Assembly (NCBI RefSeq): GCF_003144315.1
Contig: NZ_MPDK01000023.1
Location: 1-42,332 of the forward strand
Origin: Sulfoacidibacillus thermotolerans
GTDB lineage: Bacteria; Bacillota; Bacilli; Alicyclobacillales; SLC66
DNA: 42,332 nucleotides
Direction: 5' to 3'
Position numbers and translations under genes: made by a program. The notes below the pieces were generated by a model. The model searched no databases. It had not been told where the DNA came from and saw only the letters and a list, made by a program, of their open reading frames with translations. Below, piece after piece: positions 34,049 through 42,332 of the stretch. Numbering within the stretch: the stretch's first letter is position 1; every line of letters begins with the position of its first letter.

Positions 34049-34148
34049 GCTCTCTCGTCCTTGTTGTGTGTTTGTGCTAGAGTCGAAGATTGATGATGTG
34101 CATGATCAATATAAAACAACTGACTTTTGGATGCTATACAGGAAGAGT

Positions 34149-36453
<2,305 letters not shown>

Positions 36454-36454
<1 letters not shown>

Positions 36455-36765
36455 TATTGCATCCATTCGTCCGCCCAACGTTGAACTTGATCCATGACAG
36501 GTTCGAGTGCGCGGCCTTTTTCTGTTAAGGAGTACTCAATGCGGACGGGAGTTTCAGGGTATACCGTGCGGGTGATGAGACCTGCTATTTCAAGTTCTTT
36601 AAAGCGTTCTGCAAGCATACGATCACTCATATTCGGAATCATGTCAGAAATATCTTTAAAGCGTTTAGGTCCATCTAGCAGCACGCGGATGATCAGTCCT
36701 GTCCAGCGTTTGCCAAGAAGTGCGAAAGCGGATTCGAACTTTGGACATAGATGATCATTGGACAT
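36454..36765 (-). CDS. HxlR-family transcriptional regulator
   Basis: A 103-residue winged-helix regulator (MarR-like fold). Typical blocks are FALLGKRWTGLIIRVLLDGPKRFKDI, NMSDRMLAERFKELE and YSLTEKGRALEPVM. A single cysteine near the N-terminus (Cys7) is placed as in redox-sensing HxlR members such as HypR and YodB, so electrophile or oxidant sensing is possible. GGAGGG precedes ATG 36765. It is the first gene before the MFS permease and probably controls it. An AT-rich TTAATTAA palindrome lies about 50 bases upstream. Confidence 0.85.
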
Positions 36766-36917
36766 GGGGTATCCCTCCAGAATTATAGTAACACAGTCGC
36801 TTCATAAAAGTTAGTTAATTAATCATTATACGTACTACATATGGAGTCTATACGTTGTTTGGCTGCGCGCATCCTTGAAACAGAGAAAAGAATACGTGAT
36901 TTATTGGTATAAGTTAC

Positions 36918-37595
36918 TTAAAGAACGTCCGTTTGCCAAGACTCAAGATGATAGGCCATGTCCCAAAATCGCAATTCATACTCACTTGAGCGTAAAAAAT
37001 GCTGACGCATCAATTTGCGCTGTTCCTCCGAGGCGTTTTGTGCGAGCACATCGAGCAAGTGAATTTGCTCAGTTACAAGTTTGCCAAACCACTCATCACC
37101 GTAAGTGGCGATCCATTGATCATAAATTGGGTGATTGGGGGTGCTGTTACGATAGCGTTCACCGATCTCGAAATATAACCAGTAGCAGGGTAAAATGGCG
37201 GCAATGATCTCGCCAAACGTCCCTTCGGCTGCTACAGCGAGTAAGTGTGTGGTATACGCATAGGTTGTAGGTGCGGGAATAAAATCTGTTGACGGGGTGA
37301 TGCCTAGCAAGGAAAAGAATGTCTCATGAAGTAAATGCTCAGCTTCTACTGTACTTTGTGCGTGCACAGCGAGTCGAGCGATTGTAGGCAAGTCCGGAGC
37401 TTTTGAGGCTGCCCTAGATTGCACCTTTGCAAATATGGTTAGATAATACGAATCATTTAGCACGTAGTGGACAAATTTTTCTCGTGCGAGTGAGCCTTTT
37501 GCGAGTTCAGTCACAAAAGGGTGAGCGAAACTTTGTTGCCATAATGCATCTGCTTTTTGTCGCAGTTCGCGGGTAAACGTCATAGGTGATTTCAT
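36918..37595 (-). CDS. tenA: TenA-family aminopyrimidine aminohydrolase (thiaminase II)
   Basis: Salvages the pyrimidine of thiamine by hydrolysing aminomethylpyrimidine derivatives or thiamine. The 225 residues contain SFAHPFVTELAKGSL, FVHYVLNDSYYL with Asp48, the AAILPCYWLYFEIG block with catalytic Cys137 and the helix YELRFWDMAYHLE with its Glu. These correspond to the catalytic residues of B. subtilis TenA. Two starts are close (37595 and a second ATG 12 bases on). It is not linked to the thiazole operon at 23128-26026, and no TPP riboswitch precedes it. Confidence 0.9.
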   Translation of the reverse strand: MKSPMTFTRELRQKADALWQQSFAHPFVTELAKGSLAREKFVHYVLNDSYYLTIFAKVQSRAASKAPDLPTIARLAVHAQSTVEAEHLLHETFFSLLGITPSTDFIPAPTTYAYTTHLLAVAAEGTFGEIIAAILPCYWLYFEIGERYRNSTPNHPIYDQWIATYGDEWFGKLVTEQIHLLDVLAQNASEEQRKLMRQHFLRSSEYELRFWDMAYHLESWQTDVL

Positions 37596-37654
37596 TCCCT
37601 ACCGTAAATTTTCTTAAGTGTGGGAAGGGGCTGTGGAGATCCACTTGCACAGCC

Positions 37655-37891
37655 TTACCACGGTTCATCTGCAAATGGGGCATCTTCTGTCTCTTGTAGC
37701 TGCAAAAGTTCGGTTAAGAGCTCCTGGGCTGTCTCACGTTCGACCCATCTCCCATTGGCAAATGCATACGGGCGTAACAAACAATCTTCACATCGCTCAA
37801 GACAAGGGTATGTGATAACTTCCATTCCTTGAGCTTCGAGTTCTGGCATCCAAGTAGCGATCTCATTGGATATACAGATTTCTACAATCAC
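37655..37891 (-). CDS. DUF1450 (YuzB-like) small cysteine protein
   Basis: A 78-residue protein. The core TYPCLERCEDCLLRPYAFANGRWV matches the CX3CX2C-type core of B. subtilis YuzB (cysteine, Gly/Arg turn, FANG). Its function is unknown; the cysteines suggest a metal or redox site. Start is GTG 37891 with GAGGGG seven bases upstream; the frame to 37927 has no site. It lies upstream of tenA and directly after the cyclase gene, 32 bases from it. Confidence 0.75.
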   Translation of the reverse strand: MIVEICISNEIATWMPELEAQGMEVITYPCLERCEDCLLRPYAFANGRWVERETAQELLTELLQLQETEDAPFADEPW

Positions 37892-37923
37892 GCAACACCC
37901 CTCACTTCTCAAATTGCAGGTTG

Positions 37924-39012
37924 TCAAGAAAATTCTACTTCTGATGAACTCGTGTGTCGCCGTTTTTTTTGGATGTACATCGCGGCATCTGCGGATCGGA
38001 TTAAGCGCGAGAGTTCCTCCCAGGGCGCGTGAGTTACACCAATACTCACAGACAGGGGTTCACCGCGGTGATCTCCGAGTTTTAAGGCTGATTGTCGAAT
38101 CTTACTAGCAATCGTATGCGCTTCAATGTTTGTCGCATTTGGAAGTAAAATGACAAATTCGTCTCCGCCGTAACGAAAGATCAATTGATGACCTGGGGTA
38201 GCATAACGCAGAATTTGTGTAAATGCCACGAGTCTTAAATCACCTTGATCGTGTCCGTGTGTATCGTTATACAGTTTAAATTCATCTAAATCAATCATGA
38301 GGACAGCGACAGTGTCGATACTCTCGATCGTATGATCGATGACAAATGAATCCATAAAGGAAATCAGGCTTTCACGATCATGGATCATGTGCAATGCCCG
38401 GCGATTAAAGACGCCAGTTAAACCATCTGTGGTCGCCTGAAGTTTTAGTTCCATCAACAACTTGGAGACATATAGGCTAGCCGATAGGTGTACAGCGACA
38501 TCTTCTAGTAGAGAAATATCGTCTACAGAGAAGTGGTTGGGTTCCATAGATTTCACGGTCATAATGCCAAATGCTTCGCCAGTTTTAAACAGTGGAACGC
38601 GCACAATTGATTGAATTGATTGTTCATAAAGAAAAGGATCCTCGAGAAACTCGTGTTTTTCCCTCAAATGCTGATTGACGTGTGTACGCTGTTCGCGAAA
38701 ACACCATTCGATCGCAGTGTGCTCGATGGGCATGATGTCTCCAGGCGCACTGCATATCAGACCATCTTTTGTCACGAGCTCATGTACAATACAGTATTTC
38801 CCCTTGGGTTCAGCGACTAAAAGACCAATCCGATCAAATGCGACGAGTGGCTGTATTTTGTCTCTAACAGCACTCAGAATTTCCGTGGTATTGAGGGAAT
38901 CGCGCGTCGCGTGCAAAAGTTGATTGATCGCACGCAGGCGGGCGACTTCTTGTTCCAGCGACAATTTGTCTGGCAATGTCAACGCCTCTCTTTTGCGCCG
39001 ATCTGTTTTCAT
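37924..39012 (-). CDS. GAF-GGDEF diguanylate cyclase
   Basis: Signalling protein that probably makes cyclic di-GMP. A coiled coil (about 15-35) and GAF domain (about 30-200) precede the GGDEF domain (about 205-360). In the latter, DGLTGVFNRRALHMI, DLDEFKLYND and FRYGGDEFVILLP are intact, so the active site is complete. A putative inhibitory I-site (RXXD) is not obvious. No membrane helix is seen. The start is unsettled: ATG 39012 has no ribosome site, while TTG 38976 has GAGAGG eight bases before it. Confidence 0.85.
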   Translation of the reverse strand: MKTDRRKREALTLPDKLSLEQEVARLRAINQLLHATRDSLNTTEILSAVRDKIQPLVAFDRIGLLVAEPKGKYCIVHELVTKDGLICSAPGDIMPIEHTAIEWCFREQRTHVNQHLREKHEFLEDPFLYEQSIQSIVRVPLFKTGEAFGIMTVKSMEPNHFSVDDISLLEDVAVHLSASLYVSKLLMELKLQATTDGLTGVFNRRALHMIHDRESLISFMDSFVIDHTIESIDTVAVLMIDLDEFKLYNDTHGHDQGDLRLVAFTQILRYATPGHQLIFRYGGDEFVILLPNATNIEAHTIASKIRQSALKLGDHRGEPLSVSIGVTHAPWEELSRLIRSADAAMYIQKKRRHTSSSEVEFS

Positions 39013-39095
39013 ATAACTACTAGTATATATTTTACCGCACGACATGTATAGATTTGTAGGTGCTGGAATACGAAATATGAGTGTTCGAATAAAAA

Positions 39096-39125
39096 TTGAC
39101 AAAAATCTTTGCGCTCGCGTATGAT
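39096..39125 (+). promoter_or_regulatory. Strong promoter of hutH
   Basis: TTGACA (39096-39101) and TATGAT (39120-39125) are 18 bases apart. Transcription would start near 39132, about 140 bases before hutH. Confidence 0.8.
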
Positions 39126-39151
39126 GGAATGAAACGAAAGGGCGGGATACG

Positions 39152-39217
39152 ATGCAACCGCATAGAAGGCGGAAAGTACAACCGCATATCGGCGTTCCGG
39201 GCCGTGAGATAAGGTAG
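39152..39217 (+). CDS. Possible 21-residue leader peptide in the hutH leader
   Basis: ATG 39152 is six bases after AAAGGGCGG and opens a frame of 21 codons ending in TAG at 39215-39217. The peptide carries two QPH triplets (residues 2-4 and 10-12) within a duplicated decamer (39155-39164, 39179-39188) and an Arg-rich run. Its stop codon lies in the loop of the leader terminator. The position suggests translation-coupled attenuation. Real translation is not shown. Confidence 0.45.
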   Translation: MQPHRRRKVQPHIGVPGREIR

Positions 39218-39241
39218 AGCTTATCTCACGGCCTTTCTTTT
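39200..39241 (+). terminator. Attenuator-type terminator in the hutH leader
   Basis: A perfect 14-bp stem (39200-39213 with 39220-39233), a 6-nt loop and a TTTCTTTTT tail lie between the promoter and hutH, about 30 bases before the gene. It would stop transcription unless prevented, for example by a ribosome or an antiterminator protein. B. subtilis hut uses HutP for a similar leader terminator; no hutP is seen here. Confidence 0.85.
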
Positions 39242-39272
39242 TGGCTTTGTTCAAGTAAAGGAGTGAAGGTTT

Positions 39273-40814
39273 ATGTCGAAGGTGTTCTTAAATGGTAATA
39301 CGCTTACTTTAGAAGAAGTTTGGGAAGTAGCCACAGCAAAAGATTTTATAGATCCCAGACATCGTGTGGAAGTACAGGTCGCAGATGAAGCGTGGCCACG
39401 TATTCACAAAAGTCGTGAATTGATTGAAGCTGTCGTACGGCAAGGGAAGCCGGTGTACGGAGTAAATACGGGATTTGGAAGGTTATCTGAGGTATCGATT
39501 CCAAAAGCGGAAACGGTGCAATTGCAAAAAAATCTGATCCGCAGTCATGCTTGCGCCGTGGGGAGGCCTCTTGCTACAGACGTCGTGCGCGCCATGATGC
39601 TGTTGCGGGCGAATGCTTTAGCAAAAGGGTATTCTGGAATTCGCAAGGAAACCTTGCAACTGCTTGTAGATTGTTTGAATGCTGGAGTTCATCCTGTGAT
39701 TCCTAGTCAAGGATCACTTGGGGCAAGTGGCGACTTGGCCCCCCTCGCTCATCTTGCACTCGTTCTTATGGGGGAAGGGAAGGCGGAGTTTCGCGGTGCA
39801 GTGCTACCTGGTGCGGAAGCACTGGCACACGCAGGGCTGACACCCGTTACACTTCAGGAAAAAGAAGGGTTGGCGTTAATCAATGGCACGCAAGCGATGA
39901 CAGCGATTGGTACGCTTGCGTGGATGAAAGCAAACCATTTGGTCCAATTAGCGGATGGGATTGGAGCGCTCACCATTGAAGCACTTGCCGGGATTCGCGA
40001 TCCCTTTGCTCAGCAGGTGCACGCATTGCGTCCACATCCAGGACAGGAAACGGCAGCAAAAGCTTTACGTGAGTGGCTTGCCGGGAGTCAGTTGACTACA
40101 GCACAAGGAGAAAAGCGTGTACAAGACGCTTATAGTCTGCGCTGCATGCCTCAAGTGCATGGCGCCAGTCGTCAAGTAGTAGATTATGTGCAGAATGTGC
40201 TGAAGATAGAGGTCAATGCTGCGACGGATAACCCGCTTGTCTTTGCTGAAACGCAGGAGGTGATTTCAGGAGGTCACTTTCATGGGCAGCCAGTCGCACT
40301 TGCCATGGATTTTCTAAAAATTGGGATGGCTGAAATCGCAAATATTTCGGAACGTCGGGTGGAGCGTTTAGTGAATCCTAGTTTAAGTGGATTACCTGCT
40401 TTTTTGGCGCAAAATCCTGGATTATCTTCTGGACTCATGATTTTACAATATGTTGCAGCTTCTCTGGTGTCTGAAAACAAGGTGCTCGCACATCCAGCGA
40501 GTGTCGATTCGATTCCATCTTCAGCGGGTCAAGAGGATCATGTCTCCATGGGAACGACTGCAGCTCGACAGGTAGATGAGCTTGTGGGGAATGCGGCGCG
40601 TGTATTAGCGATTGAGGCGATTGTAGCAGCGCAGGCGATTGCACTACAACATGTCGAATCTCGTCTGGCAAAGCGGACGAAACAATTGTATGAGTGGATT
40701 CGTTCTTATGTGCCAAATGTCACGGTAGATCGCAGTTTGTCTGAGGAGATTGAGGCGCTTGCACAAGAAATTCTGCGTCTTGGCGGAGGAACTCCTTCTC
40801 TCGTGCACGCGTAA
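39273..40814 (+). CDS. hutH: Histidine ammonia-lyase HutH
   Basis: First enzyme of histidine breakdown: it removes ammonia from L-histidine to give urocanate. The 513 residues include the YGVNTGFGRL active-site loop and the Ala-Ser-Gly triad (151-153, GSLGASGDLAPLAH) that makes the MIO cofactor. Further blocks are LINGTQAMTAIGTLAW, YSLRCMPQVHGASRQ, NAATDNPLVF and SSAGQEDHVSMG. It is of the usual length. AAAGGAGTG lies eight bases before ATG 39273. No other hut genes are beside it, so the rest of the pathway must be elsewhere. Expression appears to be controlled by the terminator in its leader. Confidence 0.95.
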   Translation: MSKVFLNGNTLTLEEVWEVATAKDFIDPRHRVEVQVADEAWPRIHKSRELIEAVVRQGKPVYGVNTGFGRLSEVSIPKAETVQLQKNLIRSHACAVGRPLATDVVRAMMLLRANALAKGYSGIRKETLQLLVDCLNAGVHPVIPSQGSLGASGDLAPLAHLALVLMGEGKAEFRGAVLPGAEALAHAGLTPVTLQEKEGLALINGTQAMTAIGTLAWMKANHLVQLADGIGALTIEALAGIRDPFAQQVHALRPHPGQETAAKALREWLAGSQLTTAQGEKRVQDAYSLRCMPQVHGASRQVVDYVQNVLKIEVNAATDNPLVFAETQEVISGGHFHGQPVALAMDFLKIGMAEIANISERRVERLVNPSLSGLPAFLAQNPGLSSGLMILQYVAASLVSENKVLAHPASVDSIPSSAGQEDHVSMGTTAARQVDELVGNAARVLAIEAIVAAQAIALQHVESRLAKRTKQLYEWIRSYVPNVTVDRSLSEEIEALAQEILRLGGGTPSLVHA

Positions 40815-40832
40815 CTATTTTACTGCAAGCAT

Positions 40833-40888
40833 CGCACAGGAGCGGGTGTATCCAGTAATAGTCTGATGGCTGTACCCGCTTCTGTGCG
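40833..40888. terminator. Hairpin terminator between hutH and the NCS1 permease
   Basis: CGCACAG...AGCGGGT pairs with ACCCGCT...CTGTGCG in a long, nearly perfect stem, with a modest T-rich tail. It lies between convergent genes and can serve both. Confidence 0.75.
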
Positions 40889-40905
40889 GTTGTTTCAATG
40901 CGAGA

Positions 40906-42276
40906 CTACAATGGGAGATCGGTTATGTGACGAGTTAACTTTGCTTTCATTGGAAAGTAGTACAAAATTCCTGAAACAAGCAATCCTACAACCCATGCAA
41001 AATCTGCGTTGCCTAAATATTTAGAAATTACCCCAACGTATAGAGCAGTATTCATGAAGGGGAATTCGAGTGCAATGGCAACCACGTAGCTAATGAGTGC
41101 GACCCAGTTCACGGTGCCATACGCACCTTGTTGGTGGAAAATTGCGTCTACATCATAATGTCCATGTCGAAGGAAATAGAAGTCGATGAGGTTGATGGAT
41201 GTCCAAGGAACGAGAAAATACAAGAGCAGCAAGAGAAAATTCGAATAATTATTTAAGAAATTGCCTTGTCCCCAAATAGCGATCCCCGTTCCTAAAAGAG
41301 CGATGATCCCGCTGATCCAGGTGCGTGCCCGACTTGTAAAACCGATGCGACTGAGTGCGCTGATCGTTGTTGTGATGGACATGAAACCGCCGTACAAGTT
41401 GAGCACGTTGACAGCGATGATGCCTAATAAGATGACAAGATCGATCAGCCAAGAAAAATTTTGACCGAACAGCGAGGCGAGATAATTTGATGCGCTTGCA
41501 TTAAAAGCATTCGCAGCTGTTGCGGCGCCAATTGCACCAATCATCATCATCCAAATGCTTCCTATTACAGATCCGGCATACGTATACCAAAAGGTTTTTG
41601 CAATGGCGGTCTCTTTTGGCAGATAGCGCGAGTAATCAGCTACATAAGGGGCATACGTGATTTGCCAAGTCGCCACAATCGAGAGGACAAGGAAAAAAGG
41701 GCCAAATGCGAATTGATGTTGAGAAAATCCTGCAGAGAAGGCGGGAGATGCAATGAGTTTTATCGTTAAAAAGAGAAATGTCACAGCAAATAGATAGGAA
41801 ACGACCCGCTCATAACGATGGATCATCTCATAGCCATAAACAACTAGTAAGAAGGTTATGAAATTTGCGATGACAAGTGAGAAATCAAGGGGAATATGCA
41901 GGAAGGCACTGAGTGCTTGACCTCCTAGGACCGCACTTGACGCAAAAAAGCCGATATACATCAAAATGACGAGCACAAGTGGCAAAATGGCACCAATGAC
42001 GCCGAATTGGGCTCGTGATTGGATCATTTGTGGAATCCCCAGTTTTGGTCCTTGTGCCGAGTGGAATGCCATGAAAATGCCACCGATGAGATTGCCAAGT
42101 AGGATTGCAATGATCGCAAACAGCAAATTGAGACCGAGTACAATCGCAAGGCCGCCTGTGACAATTGTAGTGACCTGCATGTTGGCGGAAAACCAAATGG
42201 CAAATAAACTTGAAGGTTTCCCGTGGCGATCGGATTCTGGAATGAATCCGATCGTACGTTGTTGTACGCCCGGCAT
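40906..42276 (-). CDS. NCS1-family nucleobase/cation symporter
   Basis: Membrane transporter of 456 residues with 12 predicted helices, in the purine/cytosine/allantoin (NCS1) family. The N-terminus has the family signature FIPESDRHGKPSSLFAIWFS. LGIPQMIQSRAQFGVIGA and the TYAPYVADYSRYLP motif follow. The C-terminal half keeps VPWTSINLIDFYFLRHG, as in cytosine and hydantoin permeases. The exact nucleobase is unknown. ATG 42276 has no clear ribosome site, and the start lies inside a ~61-nt element that is also found at 14241. The gene is convergent with hutH and need not be functionally tied to it. Confidence 0.82.
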   Translation of the reverse strand: MPGVQQRTIGFIPESDRHGKPSSLFAIWFSANMQVTTIVTGGLAIVLGLNLLFAIIAILLGNLIGGIFMAFHSAQGPKLGIPQMIQSRAQFGVIGAILPLVLVILMYIGFFASSAVLGGQALSAFLHIPLDFSLVIANFITFLLVVYGYEMIHRYERVVSYLFAVTFLFLTIKLIASPAFSAGFSQHQFAFGPFFLVLSIVATWQITYAPYVADYSRYLPKETAIAKTFWYTYAGSVIGSIWMMMIGAIGAATAANAFNASASNYLASLFGQNFSWLIDLVILLGIIAVNVLNLYGGFMSITTTISALSRIGFTSRARTWISGIIALLGTGIAIWGQGNFLNNYSNFLLLLLYFLVPWTSINLIDFYFLRHGHYDVDAIFHQQGAYGTVNWVALISYVVAIALEFPFMNTALYVGVISKYLGNADFAWVVGLLVSGILYYFPMKAKLTRHITDLPL

Positions 42277-42332
42277 GGGCGGAATCTTTAGGGTGTAAGT
42301 CCCGAACGGGGGTTGGCGACAAACCTACCGTT
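42271..42332. repeat. ~61-nt conserved element, copy B (runs to the window edge)
   Basis: It aligns with 14241-14301 at 47 of 62 positions, including CGGCATG, GGAATC, AACGG, GTTGGCG, ACCT and CCGTT. The element begins at the start codon of the NCS1 permease (the CAT in CGGCATG is its ATG) and continues past the window. It is in the same orientation as copy A. It could be a structured RNA, a mobile-element end or an untranslated leader. Confidence 0.6.

Noticed and set aside
34083-34110. ATTGAT...ATCAAT inverted repeat upstream of the PBP gene as an FNR site
   Set aside because: The spacing (10 bases) does not fit FNR, and no promoter can be placed around it.

Overview
The window looks like a chromosomal segment of a spore-former-type Firmicute (Bacilli). 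The evidence is strong AAAGGAGG-like ribosome binding sites, frequent GTG/TTG starts, ATGA-type overlaps, a PBP2B-like transpeptidase with PASTA domains, a homodimeric-type glycyl-tRNA synthetase, a YuzB-like DUF1450 protein, and a tenI-thiO-thiS-thiG set. A sulfide:quinone oxidoreductase, 2-oxoacid:ferredoxin oxidoreductase and a minimal b6-type cytochrome suggest a sulfur- or iron-linked, facultatively aerobic Alicyclobacillaceae-like organism. That placement is inference. I see no rRNA, tRNA, CRISPR array or intact insertion sequence.

Layout. 1-2728: the end of a chemotaxis operon (cheA 3' end, soluble globin-coupled receptor, cheW, membrane receptor). 2763-3965: a radical SAM protein. 4024-7359 (-): a two-gene 2-oxoacid:ferredoxin oxidoreductase. 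7688-13066 (-): an electron-transfer and haem/metal block (SQR, short coproporphyrinogen oxidase, VIT-family transporter, small membrane proteins, b6-type cytochrome with an unusual partner and a 38-residue subunit). 13300-14180 (+): a degenerate stand-alone receiver and a truncated haemoglobin with a CRP/FNR-type promoter. 14401-19256 (+): a decaying catabolic block in which only an acyl-CoA dehydrogenase is intact; a sigma-54 activator, a class III aminotransferase and an EamA permease have internal deletions and frameshifts. 19399-22293 (+): small protein, isochorismatase-fold hydrolase, MerR regulator and DHA2 efflux pump. 22301-27266: UDG-like protein, thiamine thiazole operon with a structured leader, and a divergent thiF. 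27327-30528 (+): oligopeptidase and glycyl-tRNA synthetase. 30568-39012 (-): degenerate M48-like membrane protein, PBP, mnmA, MFS permease, HxlR regulator, tenA, DUF1450 protein and GAF-GGDEF cyclase. 39096-40814 (+): histidine ammonia-lyase behind an attenuator-like leader with a possible leader peptide. 40906-42276 (-): NCS1 permease.

How it fits together. SQR would pass sulfide electrons to menaquinone, and the b6-type complex is a candidate quinol-linked partner. The globin receptor, the truncated haemoglobin with its FNR-like promoter, and palindromic GACTA/TAGTC boxes in front of both the oxidoreductase and cytochrome operons suggest oxygen- or redox-dependent control. Thiamine metabolism is split over three loci: tenI-thiO-thiS-thiG, thiF and tenA.

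The least explained signals are the non-coding and small elements. These are a perfect 17-bp hairpin over the sqr ribosome binding site, the three-helix leader before tenI, the leader peptide/terminator before hutH, a ~61-nt repeat present twice (14241 and 42271), and the two-subunit b6-type complex whose partner lacks the usual quinol-site motif.
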